Assembly: GCF_000211815.1 (NCBI RefSeq)
Contig: NZ_GL890840.1
Span: 304,141 to 368,140, forward strand
Origin: Moorena producens 3L
Lineage (GTDB): Bacteria > Cyanobacteriota > Cyanobacteriia > Cyanobacteriales > Coleofasciculaceae
DNA: 64,000 nucleotides
Direction: 5' to 3'
The notes beneath the pieces are model-generated. The model searched no databases and had not been told where the DNA came from. It saw only the letters and a program-made list of their open reading frames with translations. The position numbers were made by a program, and so were the translations under genes. Positions 26,094-35,359 of this stretch are shown in pieces (the stretch's first letter is position 1; the number at the start of each line of letters is the position of its first letter).

Positions 26094-26627
26094 ATGAATA
26101 CCTCAGCCCTAGCCCATACCCCCCAGACCTGGTCTCAGTTAGCTAGTATAACCAAACCATCTGAAGAACACAATAATATCGGGGATGCTTATCTTAAATT
26201 TTTGTTAAATGAACAAACCCCTGCGGTTATATCTATGCATCAAGCCCAGGAAGTTCTAGTCTTGCCCCAAGAGCGTCTGACCCCCATGCCAAATATGCCC
26301 TTCTACGTACAGGGGTTGATGAATCGGCGTTCTCGTGTGTTGTGGGTCATTGATCTAGCTCAAATGCTAGGTTTACCGACGGTAGAAACCAATGTTCAAC
26401 AGTACAACATAGTGACGCTCCGTAATCAGTCAGCGTCTTTAGGGGTTGCCGTCCAAAGCATTGAAGGGGTGTTGCGACTAACACCCGATTGTATTCAATC
26501 TCCACTGGGACAAGTGTCATCGGGTTTGGTTCCCTACTTACGAGGATGCGCTTTGCAAGAGCAAGAAATTTTGTTAGTACTAGATGGTTTGGCAATTATG
26601 GCTTCATCTCTTTTACACAACACCTAA
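26094..26627 (+). CDS. CheW-like adaptor (PixI/PilI/HmpC type)
   Basis: The start is put at ATG 26094 (MNTSALAHTP); the frame to 26061 would need a TTG. There are 177 residues. The CheW beta-barrel is seen in LLNEQTPAVISMHQAQEVLV, PNMPFYVQGLMNRRSRVLWV and SLGVAVQSIEGVLRL. It couples the receptor encoded next to the CheA kinase at the pole or membrane. The spacing (152 bp to the receptor) fits one operon. Confidence 0.88.
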   Translation: MNTSALAHTPQTWSQLASITKPSEEHNNIGDAYLKFLLNEQTPAVISMHQAQEVLVLPQERLTPMPNMPFYVQGLMNRRSRVLWVIDLAQMLGLPTVETNVQQYNIVTLRNQSASLGVAVQSIEGVLRLTPDCIQSPLGQVSSGLVPYLRGCALQEQEILLVLDGLAIMASSLLHNT

Positions 26628-26779
26628 TTTAACGGGAATTGACTTAAGCTCAATGGGAGCTGTTAATTGTTGATTGTTAATTTAATACTATCCGAAAATA
26701 GACCATTTTTTTAAAATATAATAGATATATCAATGCTTTTATAAAAACTAAGTTAGTAGCCAGGTAATGGTGCTTTTTT

Positions 26780-29700
26780 ATGGTGAAACAGTTTGATAAA
26801 TCAATATATAATAATGAAATTAATAAGGATTTAACTAGTCAGGGGGTAACCCAAGACAGGTATCGTCACCATGCCGAATTGGACTCAGTTATAAATGTGA
26901 CTAGGACAGAAGTAACCCAAAACTCCAATCAGGATGGGGTTGAGCTTATAGGCTCCACTGAACCACCTAGCACTTCCAAAAGCTCTGGGGGTCTTAAACT
27001 CAGCTTAAAAACTAAAGTAACATCATTATTAATCACCCTAGGCACTATTCCTGTACTACTGATTGGCTCTATTGCCTATAACTTAGCCAACCAATCTATT
27101 ACCGAAGAAATTTCCCAAAACAACATTGCTAGGGTAGTTAGCCTAGAAGACAAACTCAACGGCTTCATACAAGAACGCTATGCGGATATTCGATTTCTAG
27201 CTACGCTCCCAGTTTTTACTAATTCCAGTCAACAGCAGACCAGCTCCCTTTCGGAAAGACAAGCCTTATTATTAAACCGCTACCAAGACATTTACCAAGT
27301 CTACGACAGTATAGCTGTTTTAGACTTAACAGGCAAAGTCATTGCCAAATCTAATCAGACTCCCGTAGATAATCCCAGCTCCCGGTCTTATTTTGAGCAG
27401 GTGATCAACACCAAACAACCGGCGATTAGTCAACCGACACAGTCGGATGCGTCTGGTCAGTTATCCCTTTACTTAGCTGCACCGGTACTTGACCAAAATA
27501 CAAAAGAGCTGGTCGCAGTTATCCAATCCCGGATGCCCATCCAATACCTTCAAGATTCGATTAACCTGATGGGCCGCGGACGCGAAGAACTTTACTTAAT
27601 CAACACCAGCAACGGTAAAATTTTTCTCTCCAACCAAAGCAATATCGTTAATCAGCCCCTAACCAAGGTATTCCCTGACGCCAAGGAACTGCTAACTGCT
27701 GATAAACCAAATACTCTAGTCACATCTGATCAGGTCAAAAAGCATCAGGATCTGCTAGCGTATACCCCCTTTAGTAAAAACAACGATTTAAGTAAAATCA
27801 ACGATTTACCAGACCTGCCCTGGGTCGCAGTGATGGCCACCCCAGATGCGATCGCATTTCTGCCCCAGCGGCAATTACTCCTCACCCTGACCCTGGGAAC
27901 CTCCCTGACCACCTTATTAGTTGCTGCAGTAGCTGTCTATCTCGCTAACCGGTTGACCAGTCCCCTGCTAGCAGCTACCAAGGCAGTGAAAGCCCTTGGC
28001 GAAGGGGAACTGGATACCCGTTTGGAGCTGCTGGGAACCGATGAGCTGGGGGTACTTGGGTCAAATATCAACCGCATGGCATCTCAGCTACAGACCCTAG
28101 TTGCTAACCAACAAGCTTCCCTAGACAAGGCTCGGTTATTTGCTGATGTTGTCACCCATGCTGCCAAACCTGATGAGAAAGCCCATGCCTTTGATTTAGT
28201 GGTGAATGCTGCTAAGGAAAAGTTAGCTGCCGACCGGGTGGTGATCTATTATTTTGACCCAGGCTATCGGGGAACCATTGTGGCTGAAGCGGTAGACTCC
28301 CATTGGCCAAAAGCGATCGCCCAGGAAATCACTGATGCTTGTATTCCCAGAAAATTGCTGGAAGCCTACCGCAAGGGACGGGTTGTGCCCACCAGTGATG
28401 TCCAAGCGGTGAAATATGCCTCGGGCCATATGCAGTTGTTGAACCGACTGCAAGTGAAGGCAAACCTGGTCGTCCCGATTGTGGGGGTCGATAATCTAAT
28501 TGGCTTATTGGTAGCCCATCAGTGTTCTAGGACTCGGGTATGGCGCACCGATGAGATTGACTTTCTACAGGAATTAGCCACCCACTTAGGACTAGCCTTA
28601 AGCAGTGCCAGTCTCGCCACACTGAAGACTGCTGAAGCCGACCGAGCTGGGCAAGTAATTGAGATTACCTCCGGTATCCGGCAATCCTTCACAGTCGAGG
28701 AAATCTACCAGTCAGCCATCAGTGGCATCCGAGAAGCTCTGAAAACCGACCGAGTTTTAGTCTATCTGTTTGACGAAAATTGGCAAGGAACCATTGTCGC
28801 CGAATCTGTGGGTCATGGCTGGCCTAAATCCCTAGGAGCAGAAATTGCTGACCCCTGCTTTGCCCACCAATATGTGGAAAAGTATCAGCAGGGTAGAGTT
28901 ACTGCCTTGGATAACATTTACCAGGCAGGCTTGAGTGATTGTTACTTCGGTCAACTTGAACCGTTTAAAGTCAAAGCTAACCTAGTCGCCCCTATCTTAG
29001 GGGAGGAAAAATTACTGGGACTGTTGGTCGCCCATCAGTGTTCCGGTACCCGGCATTGGCAAGAATCAGACATCAATTTTTTCAGGCAGATGTCGATTCA
29101 ATTGGGCTTTGCCCTTGAGCAAGCCAAGCTAGTAGACCAGCTCAAACAAGCCCGCACTGCTGCGGAAGTAGTTTCCCAGGAGCAACAGCAACAACGGGAA
29201 GCCCTACAGTTGCAACTGTTAGAACTGGTCAATAAAGTGGAAGGAGCTGCCCAAGGTGACCTAACGGTAAGGGCTGAGATCCTCAGTGGGGAAATTGGCA
29301 CTGTGGCTGACTTCTTCAATGCCGTAATCGAAAGTCTACGAGGGATTGTTACCCAAGTCAAAACTGCTGCCACTCAGGTAAACCAGTCCGTTGGGGACAA
29401 TGCCGGAGCTATTCATCAACTCTCTGAAGCCGCTCTCCAACAAACCCAGGAAATCACCCACACCCTAGATTCTGTGGCTCAAATGACTAGTTCTATTCAA
29501 GAGGTAGCCTTCAACGCCCGCCAAGCCGCTGCCGTCGCCCATACCGCTGCCAACACCGCCCAAAGCGGCACCCACGCTATTGAGCGCTCTGTTGCCAGTA
29601 TCATAATTTTGAGAGATACTATAGCAGAAACTGCCAAAAAAGTCAAGCGCCTCGGGGAATCCTCCCAGCAAATTTCCCAAGTGGTGGCATTTATTAACCA

Positions 29701-30202
29701 AATTGCCCTGCAAACCAACCTATTATCCATCAACGCTGGCATAGAAGCCGCCCGAGCTGGGGAAGACGGGCAAGGATTTGCCGTGGTTGCCGAAGAAGTT
29801 GGGGAACTTGCTGCTCGCGCTGCCACGGCCACTAAAGAAATTGAACAAATTGTAGACAACATCCAACAAGGCACCTCCGAAGTTGTGGAAGCTATGGAAC
29901 TGGGGACTACCCAAGTGGTCGAAGGCACCTATCTAGTTCAAGAAGCCAAAGACAGTTTTCGTCAAATCCTCAACGTCTCCACCCAAATCGACCAATTCAT
30001 TCAATCCATATCCCAAGCTACCGTTTCCCAAGCGGAAACCTCAAGCGCTGTGACAAACGTAATGAAAGACATTGCCCAAATCTCAGAACGCACCTACCAG
30101 TCAACAGAACATATCTCCCACTCCCTCCAAGACACTGTCAGTATTGCTGAAGAATTACAAACATCGGTTGGCAAGTTTAAAGTTGCTCAGAATTATGACT
30201 AA
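26780..30202 (+). CDS. Methyl-accepting chemotaxis protein with two GAF domains (PixJ/PilJ/HmpD type)
   Basis: The 1140 residues are ordered as follows: cytoplasmic leader, TM1 (about 80-100), dCache-like periplasmic sensor (about 105-355, with [10 protein letters not shown]), TM2 (about 365-390), HAMP (about 390-445), GAF1 (about 465-620), GAF2 (about 645-795), coiled/HAMP-like linker, and the MCP signalling domain with the hairpin tip [23 protein letters not shown]2 has a DPCF cysteine (C693) and a second cysteine C721 in SDCYF, the two positions used by DXCF cyanobacteriochromes, but with Tyr in place of the usual His after the second. GAF1 keeps C521 (DACI) but has GH where the bilin-binding CH should be. 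It senses a ligand or light and signals to CheA. Confidence 0.9.
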   Translation: MVKQFDKSIYNNEINKDLTSQGVTQDRYRHHAELDSVINVTRTEVTQNSNQDGVELIGSTEPPSTSKSSGGLKLSLKTKVTSLLITLGTIPVLLIGSIAYNLANQSITEEISQNNIARVVSLEDKLNGFIQERYADIRFLATLPVFTNSSQQQTSSLSERQALLLNRYQDIYQVYDSIAVLDLTGKVIAKSNQTPVDNPSSRSYFEQVINTKQPAISQPTQSDASGQLSLYLAAPVLDQNTKELVAVIQSRMPIQYLQDSINLMGRGREELYLINTSNGKIFLSNQSNIVNQPLTKVFPDAKELLTADKPNTLVTSDQVKKHQDLLAYTPFSKNNDLSKINDLPDLPWVAVMATPDAIAFLPQRQLLLTLTLGTSLTTLLVAAVAVYLANRLTSPLLAATKAVKALGEGELDTRLELLGTDELGVLGSNINRMASQLQTLVANQQASLDKARLFADVVTHAAKPDEKAHAFDLVVNAAKEKLAADRVVIYYFDPGYRGTIVAEAVDSHWPKAIAQEITDACIPRKLLEAYRKGRVVPTSDVQAVKYASGHMQLLNRLQVKANLVVPIVGVDNLIGLLVAHQCSRTRVWRTDEIDFLQELATHLGLALSSASLATLKTAEADRAGQVIEITSGIRQSFTVEEIYQSAISGIREALKTDRVLVYLFDENWQGTIVAESVGHGWPKSLGAEIADPCFAHQYVEKYQQGRVTALDNIYQAGLSDCYFGQLEPFKVKANLVAPILGEEKLLGLLVAHQCSGTRHWQESDINFFRQMSIQLGFALEQAKLVDQLKQARTAAEVVSQEQQQQREALQLQLLELVNKVEGAAQGDLTVRAEILSGEIGTVADFFNAVIESLRGIVTQVKTAATQVNQSVGDNAGAIHQLSEAALQQTQEITHTLDSVAQMTSSIQEVAFNARQAAAVAHTAANTAQSGTHAIERSVASIIILRDTIAETAKKVKRLGESSQQISQVVAFINQIALQTNLLSINAGIEAARAGEDGQGFAVVAEEVGELAARAATATKEIEQIVDNIQQGTSEVVEAMELGTTQVVEGTYLVQEAKDSFRQILNVSTQIDQFIQSISQATVSQAETSSAVTNVMKDIAQISERTYQSTEHISHSLQDTVSIAEELQTSVGKFKVAQNYD

Positions 30203-30212
30203 TGACCAATAA

Positions 30213-30248
30213 ACACTAACCACTAACCACTAACCACTAACCACTACA
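30213..30248. repeat. AACCACT heptamer array
   Basis: Four ACCACTA heptamers sit between the receptor and CheA genes and run up to the CheA start codon. Confidence 0.7.
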
Positions 30249-30249
30249 C

Positions 30250-33200
30250 ATGTCACAGGACAAAGAACTGGAAATTCAGCTACAGTTTCTCGAAGAGGCA
30301 AAGGAATACTTAGATACCATTGAATCGGTGCTGCTGGGTTTAGCCAGCGCTCCCATTGATAGTCAGAAAATGGATGGGATTCTGCGAGCAGTTCATTCTG
30401 TCAAAGGGGGAGCTGGGATGATGGGATATGGCACCTTGAGTCACCTAACTCACCGCTTAGAGGATTCATTTAAAGTTCTCAAGGCTAAGAAAAATGCGAT
30501 CGCAATCGAAAACCAACTCGAAACTCTACTCCTACAGGGGGTAGACTGTCTGCGCCAGGTACTTGATATCAACCGCCAGGGCAATCGGGTAGACTGCCAG
30601 TGGCTAGAAACCATAGCTAACCCAGTATTTGATCAACTGCACGAGATTCTAGGGGACCCGGTCGCAGATGATGCTACGACTATGCTAGGAGCAGAGGATG
30701 GCACTAATGTGACTGCCATGCTGTTTGAAACAGAAGTGGAAGGGTGTCTAGCTCGCCTAGAAGGGGTGTTAGCAGACCCCGAAAGACCCTGCTTGCTTGA
30801 AGAAGTGTCCATCATGGCTCAAGAATTAGGCGGGTTAGGCGAAATGCTGCAGCTTGAGGCTTTTAGCCAGTTGTGCGAAGACATCAATCACCAGCTAGAA
30901 GCTGCCCCACACCAAGTGGAAGCGATCGCCCAACAAGCTCTAATGGTGTGGCGGCAATCCCAGGCTTTGGTACTGGTAGGTCAACTGACTCATTTACCCC
31001 GCCGCCTGGAACCTAGGGAGTTTCAGGAGAATGAAGGAGGAGTTACAGACCCAGGGGTGGCAGAGGAAGCTATATTAGTTGGGGAATTGGAAACCGATCA
31101 GCCAGAACTAGTCGGACAAGGGGATGAGGCAGACCAGCCAGACCAAGAAGACCAGCCAGACCAGCCAGACCAGCCAGACCAGCCAGACCAAGAAGACCAA
31201 GAAGACCAGCCAGACCAGCCAGACCAGCCAGACCAGCCAGACCAGCCAGACCAAGGGGAAGTAAAGGTATTTCAATGGGTGGATAGCAATCTCAACATCT
31301 CTTCCCCCTCTGCCTTCTCTTCCCCCTCTGCCTTGTCTTCTCCCCCTCCCTTGTCTTCCCCCCCTTCCCCTGAACCCATCTTCCTGAGGGAGAACAATCA
31401 GGAAGACTCCTCAAAAGACCCACACCAGGAAAATACTGTGCGCATTCCTGTGCGACAGTTGGATCGACTAAATGACTTGTTTGGAGAACTGACTATCGAG
31501 CGCAATGGTCTTTCGCTGCAACTGGGACGACTGCGCACCCTAGTAGACAACCTCAGCCGCCGGGTCAATATTCTCGAAGCTTCCAATCACAAGCTGCGCA
31601 CATCTTATGACCAGATTGCCACCCCAAGAGGAATGGCAGCAAGACAGGGGGATGGGGAAACCAGCAAATCTGAGGGACTTTTCCTGCCATCTTCTGTATC
31701 TTCTCCCGCCGCTTCTGACACTTCCCCTGCTTCCCCTGCTTCCCTAGCTATTACTGTTCAAGGGTTTGATGCCTTAGAGATGGATTCCTACAGCGACTTG
31801 CACCTGCTATCAAGGGAGGTGATGGAAACCATTGTTCAAATTGAAGAAGTTACCAGCGACTTGGAATTGACCCTAGACGATACTGATAGCATTGCCCATG
31901 AATTAAACAAAACCGCCAAGCAGCTGCAAACCAATCTTACTCAGGTTCGGATGCGTCCCTTATCTGATTTAGTGGGACGATTTTCCCGAGCTTTGCGGGA
32001 CTTGTGTGTCGAGCATGGCAAACAAGTAGAACTGAAGGTAATGGGGAAAGGTACCCTGATTGACCGCACCATCCTGGAAACCCTGAGTGACCCCCTAATG
32101 CATTTATTGCGCAATGCCTTCGACCACGGCATTGAAGACCCTAGCACCCGTCAGGCTATGGGGAAACCGCCAAAGGGAACTATTGAAATCAAAGCCACCC
32201 ACAGAGGGAATCAGACCCAGCTTACCCTCCGTGATGATGGCAAAGGCATTAATTTAAGCAAAATCCGAGCCAGAGCAGAGGAAATGGGATTAGACCAGGA
32301 GCTGCTCGCCAGCGCCAGTGACCAGGAATTGCTGTCCCTGATTTTTGAACCCGGATTTAGTACCGCTGATCAAGTCACCGACCTATCTGGTCGTGGTGTG
32401 GGGATGGATGTAGTGCGCAACAACCTCAAGCAAATCCGGGGGGATATCCGAGTCGATACCCAACCCGGTTGGGGAACGACCTTTACCCTCACCGTCCCCT
32501 TTACCCTATCGGTAGCACGCATCCTTTTAGTGGAAAGTAACGGTATGCTCTTGGCATTTCCCATCGACGTGATTCAAGAGATGCTGATGCTGAAATCCCA
32601 GCAAATCTTAACCACCCTAGGCAACGAAGTCATAAACTGGCAAGGGAAAATGGTGTCCCTGATTCGCCTGAAAAAGTGGCTGAAATTTTACTGTCGCCGT
32701 CGGGTCACCACCCTAGAAGAAACCCCGAGCATTAACGAACCTACTATTCTAATTATCAATCAAGCCGAGCAATTAATCGGCCTGTGTGTAGACCGCTCCT
32801 GGGGAGAGCGAGAAGTTACCGTGCGTCAAGTAGAAGGAACCCTAGGGTTACCTGATGGATTTAGCGGCTGTACCATTCTCGGCAACGGTCGAGTGGTTCC
32901 CCTGGTAGACGCCAATGCCATGGTACGCTGGATAATCAGTTGTCAGCGCACCAGTAACCTAGAGAGTTTATCCCCACAACATTGCTCCACCTCAAAGGGA
33001 TTTGTGGAGCAACAACCTCCCTCCCTCGGGATACAACCAAGTACCAAAGACACTATCTTAATTATTGACGACTCGATTAACGTGCGCCGGATGTTGGCAT
33101 TGGGGTTAGAAAAAGCTGGGTATATTGTAGAACATGCCAAAGATGGTCAGGATGGGATAGAAAAACTGCTTCGGGGATTAGAGGTGAAAGCCATTATTTG

Positions 33201-33426
33201 TGACATCGAAATGCCCCGGCTGGATGGCTACGGCTTTTTAACTCGGGTCAAAGAAGAGCCGAGCTTAAAGACCTTACCCATTATTATGCTCACCTCCCGG
33301 AGTGGTTCTAAACATCGGAAACTAGCCATGACTTTAGGCGCATCTGCATATTTTTCTAAGCCTTACAATGAGCGGGATTTATTGAAAACTTTAAATGAAA
33401 TGATTGTAGAAGACGTATTGATTTAA
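30250..33426 (+). CDS. Hybrid CheA histidine kinase (PixL/PilL/HmpE type)
   Basis: The 1058 residues comprise Hpt with phospho-accepting H49 (VHSVKGGAG); a second helical Hpt-like region (about 155-250) without an obvious His; a linker with a DQP/EDQ tripeptide repeat (about 295-335) and Ser/Pro runs; dimerisation helices (about 395-575); a HATPase (N box LRNAFDHGIED, G1 RDDGKGI, G2 GRGVGMDVVR); a CheW-like domain (about 755-895); and a receiver with D985 (ICDIEMP). It autophosphorylates and relays phosphate to receivers. It starts 47 bp after the receptor gene and closes the operon. The low-complexity linker DNA is repeat-like and probably expands readily. Confidence 0.92.
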   Translation: MSQDKELEIQLQFLEEAKEYLDTIESVLLGLASAPIDSQKMDGILRAVHSVKGGAGMMGYGTLSHLTHRLEDSFKVLKAKKNAIAIENQLETLLLQGVDCLRQVLDINRQGNRVDCQWLETIANPVFDQLHEILGDPVADDATTMLGAEDGTNVTAMLFETEVEGCLARLEGVLADPERPCLLEEVSIMAQELGGLGEMLQLEAFSQLCEDINHQLEAAPHQVEAIAQQALMVWRQSQALVLVGQLTHLPRRLEPREFQENEGGVTDPGVAEEAILVGELETDQPELVGQGDEADQPDQEDQPDQPDQPDQPDQEDQEDQPDQPDQPDQPDQPDQGEVKVFQWVDSNLNISSPSAFSSPSALSSPPPLSSPPSPEPIFLRENNQEDSSKDPHQENTVRIPVRQLDRLNDLFGELTIERNGLSLQLGRLRTLVDNLSRRVNILEASNHKLRTSYDQIATPRGMAARQGDGETSKSEGLFLPSSVSSPAASDTSPASPASLAITVQGFDALEMDSYSDLHLLSREVMETIVQIEEVTSDLELTLDDTDSIAHELNKTAKQLQTNLTQVRMRPLSDLVGRFSRALRDLCVEHGKQVELKVMGKGTLIDRTILETLSDPLMHLLRNAFDHGIEDPSTRQAMGKPPKGTIEIKATHRGNQTQLTLRDDGKGINLSKIRARAEEMGLDQELLASASDQELLSLIFEPGFSTADQVTDLSGRGVGMDVVRNNLKQIRGDIRVDTQPGWGTTFTLTVPFTLSVARILLVESNGMLLAFPIDVIQEMLMLKSQQILTTLGNEVINWQGKMVSLIRLKKWLKFYCRRRVTTLEETPSINEPTILIINQAEQLIGLCVDRSWGEREVTVRQVEGTLGLPDGFSGCTILGNGRVVPLVDANAMVRWIISCQRTSNLESLSPQHCSTSKGFVEQQPPSLGIQPSTKDTILIIDDSINVRRMLALGLEKAGYIVEHAKDGQDGIEKLLRGLEVKAIICDIEMPRLDGYGFLTRVKEEPSLKTLPIIMLTSRSGSKHRKLAMTLGASAYFSKPYNERDLLKTLNEMIVEDVLI
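31125..31257 (+). repeat. CCAGAC-based tripeptide repeat inside cheA
   Basis: A 9-bp unit (GACCAGCCA, coding for DQP) with DQE variants is repeated about 13 times in frame. It expands the linker between the Hpt part and the kinase core. Confidence 0.85.
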
Positions 33427-33602
33427 TATTGCTGGTCAGATCATGTCCGGTTGACTACTTATCATTTTTAGTTGTTCGTCAATTAATAATTAACGATTAA
33501 TAATTAACGATTTACCTAAAGACGAAGTGATTAACCGGACTCGACTCCATCGCTTATTTAGTCAAAGTTTCAGCGTTAACGAGGGTGCTATTGAGATCAG
33601 AC

Positions 33603-34139
33603 TTAAAAAATAACTCTTCCTAGCTCAACTCCACCAAACTCGACGATATTGCTTGAGCTTCTCCGAACCAGGGAAGTCTGCACATAGTAGTAGTAATTGA
33701 AATGGTCAAAGGTATGACCTGATTCACTACTGGTTGAACTTCCCTGGAAGGTATAAGCAGTTTCGCTTCTGGTATCCGAATTAAAAACTAATCCAGAGAC
33801 AGTATTAACAGCACCATCACGCTTTCTAATGCGTCGTAGTGCTGCTGTGACACGAGCATTCGTACTTCTTCCCGTCGAATCACGGTAGGAAACACTAATG
33901 TTGTTGGCACTTTTAACATTAACAGACACTGGACAAATGACAGTAATTGAACCGGTTTTTCCTGGTTTGAACTTAATCCGTCCCGCCGTGATCAGATAAA
34001 GGTCTTGTTGTATAGCAGAATCAATGGGAACACATCCTGCTCCATCCATCACCCAATCAGGAACCTGAGCCAGGGCTTTACTCGCACCAAATATTGTAGT
34101 CTGGGCCAATAAAGCTCCGATTAATAGTGCTTTTTTCAT
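33603..34139 (-). CDS. Secreted protein of unknown function
   Basis: The 178 residues start with a clear Sec signal (MKKALLIGALLAQ... cut after ALA near residue 24). The mature part has two cysteines (GAGCVP and VICPV) that could form a disulfide, beta-rich Ser/Thr sequence, a Tyr cluster (FNYYYYVQ) and ends VEFGGVELGRVIF. I do not recognise the family. It is periplasmic or exported. No operon partners are nearby; the gene converges with the chemosensory operon. Confidence 0.7.
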   Translation of the reverse strand: MKKALLIGALLAQTTIFGASKALAQVPDWVMDGAGCVPIDSAIQQDLYLITAGRIKFKPGKTGSITVICPVSVNVKSANNISVSYRDSTGRSTNARVTAALRRIRKRDGAVNTVSGLVFNSDTRSETAYTFQGSSTSSESGHTFDHFNYYYYVQTSLVRRSSSNIVEFGGVELGRVIF

Positions 34140-34544
34140 GTTTATTTCCTCATCACAACTTGCTCAAGTCAATCTGGGATGCACCTATATAGTTATCACC
34201 CAAGTCTTTCCTTTTTACGCAAGAGGATAAATTTCACCTAGAGCAGGGGTGGAGGAATCAGAAAACTCACCCCCCATCCTCTCATACCTGATTAGATATA
34301 CAGATATAGCAGAAGTCAGAAGTCAGAAGTCAGAAGTCAGAAGTTAAACTCAAGCCAAACTGTAGTTTGAGACTTTTGTCATGTCCTAATTACCCTGGCG
34401 ACTGCTATATATACAGAGTATGCGATCGCATTCGCTAGTTTTGCGTTGTTTATTTTGCGTTGTTTATTTTGCGTTTTTTGTTTGGCGTTGTTTTTGAATG
34501 AGTACACACAGCTTTTGAGATATCCTGCATCGATCCCTTTCCCC
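34140..34544. repeat. Intergenic region with AGAAGTC heptamers
   Basis: It carries five tandem AGAAGTC units (about 34312-34347) and GCGTTGTTTATTTT repeats (about 34442-34490). A 71-codon minus-strand frame across it begins in repeat sequence and looks accidental. Confidence 0.5.
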
Positions 34545-34578
34545 AAAAAAAATAAGAGAGCCGTCTTCAAGCTCTCTT
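34545..34578 (-). terminator. Intrinsic terminator on the minus strand
   Basis: On the minus strand AAGAGAGC, a 9-nt loop and GCTCTCTT (34554-34578) form a perfect 8-bp stem, followed directly by ATTTTTTTT. It would end a transcript coming from 34600-35070. Confidence 0.7.
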
Positions 34579-34654
34579 GATCATCAGGGTGCATCTACCA
34601 AAAAATCCGGGAACGTGAGAGCCTCCCTTTTTTAAAGGGAGGATGAAACGGTTA

Positions 34655-34952
34655 GAAGTTACCGTAAGGATAGGGTCGCCTTATTACAAAAAATTTAACC
34701 CTTTTATGCAAGAGAGATTGGCCGTAGGCCACGCGGGGCGCGTTCACCCATAAAGGCGACCCTATCTATCGGTTTCGTCTCCGGACGCGACGGGTTTTAA
34801 CCCGCCGTATCCGTTAACTTGGGTTCGGGTAGTCTGGCTATTAAGCTTGAGATCAATTCAGACTGAGTCATTCCGGAGACGAAACCGTAAGAGTGGGTCG
34901 CCTGGCTACCCTCTTCAAGGCGCGCGTCTGTGCCCTCTCTTACGGTAACTTC
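34655..34952 (-). other. Nested inverted-repeat element (possible structured RNA)
   Basis: Outer arms GAAGTTACCGTAAG (34655-34668) and CTTACGGTAACTTC (34939-34952) are perfect 14-bp inverted repeats. Inside are a second perfect pair, GATAGGGTCGCCTT (34669-34682) with AAGGCGACCCTATC (34753-34766), and a third perfect 16-bp pair, CGGTTTCGTCTCCGGA (34770-34785) with its complement (34872-34887). Smaller hairpins sit within these. There is no ORF. It lies between a short minus-strand ORF and a minus-strand terminator, so it may be transcribed and folded. It could instead be an insertion built of repeats. Confidence 0.6.
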
Positions 34953-35032
34953 AAGCCGCGCCGTTCGGCCTCTTGTTTTAGTTGTCGTTTCTCGAAGCTA
35001 GTAATCCTAATCATTAGTCTTTCGGTTTTCAT
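34940..35032 (-). pseudogene. Truncated ribbon-helix-helix-like ORF
   Basis: A 30-codon frame begins MKTERLMIRITSFEKRQLKQ and continues EAERRGLKLP-stop. The pattern K-T-x-RLMIRIT..EK..L...A..RGL is that of CopG/MobC-type ribbon-helix-helix proteins, which normally continue with a second helix. Here the frame enters the outer arm of the inverted-repeat element and ends, so the 3' part has been lost. It is too short for standard ORF calling. The family call rests on pattern recognition only. Confidence 0.4.
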
Positions 35033-35065
35033 TTAGTCAAGTCATTGAGGCAGAAATCTGCTAAG

Positions 35066-35089
35066 ATTATAGTAATAAACAAGTATTAC
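35066..35089 (-). promoter_or_regulatory. Minus-strand -10 box with adjoining operator-like dyad
   Basis: TATAAT on the minus strand (35066-35071) directly abuts GTAATA-CTTGTT-TATTAC (35072-35089), a perfect 6-bp dyad. It is 34 bp upstream of the ribbon-helix-helix-like ORF. Such proteins commonly repress their own promoter through short dyads of this kind. No convincing -35 is seen. Confidence 0.35.
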
Positions 35090-35199
35090 GTCTTACCTTG
35101 ACTCCGACAGCCTCTAAAAAAAATGGTGAAAAACCCAAATGATGGAAACCGTCAAAAAAAAGAGGTATGACGTGAAATTGCTAGGCAATTGATGCCAAA

Positions 35200-35359
35200 A
35201 AGTAGCCACACAGTTAGATTAAATTCTGACCAAGGTGGGTAGGGGAGTTTGACACTCCCACATCGGTTTATACCGAACAAGAAGTGGAGAGGCGCGGTTT
35301 CAACCCGCCTCGTAACAACCTTGTAGAATCCCCCGTGTTTTAACCGGGGGAGATGTCAA
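35200..35359 (+). mobile_element. Right end of an IS200/IS605-type (tnpB) element, relic
   Basis: The segment has several hairpins (GGGAGTTTGACACTCCC; GGCGCGGTTTCAACCCGCC) and ends with GAATCCCCCG...CGGGGGAGATGTCAA. The closing hairpin and ATGTCAA are familiar from right ends, and omega-RNA regions, of cyanobacterial IS605/tnpB elements. No tnpB or tnpA coding sequence remains next to it. Confidence 0.45.

Noticed and set aside
34379..34594. 71-codon minus-strand frame
   Set aside because: It starts inside repeat sequence, covers the terminator and low-complexity repeats, and has no family resemblance.
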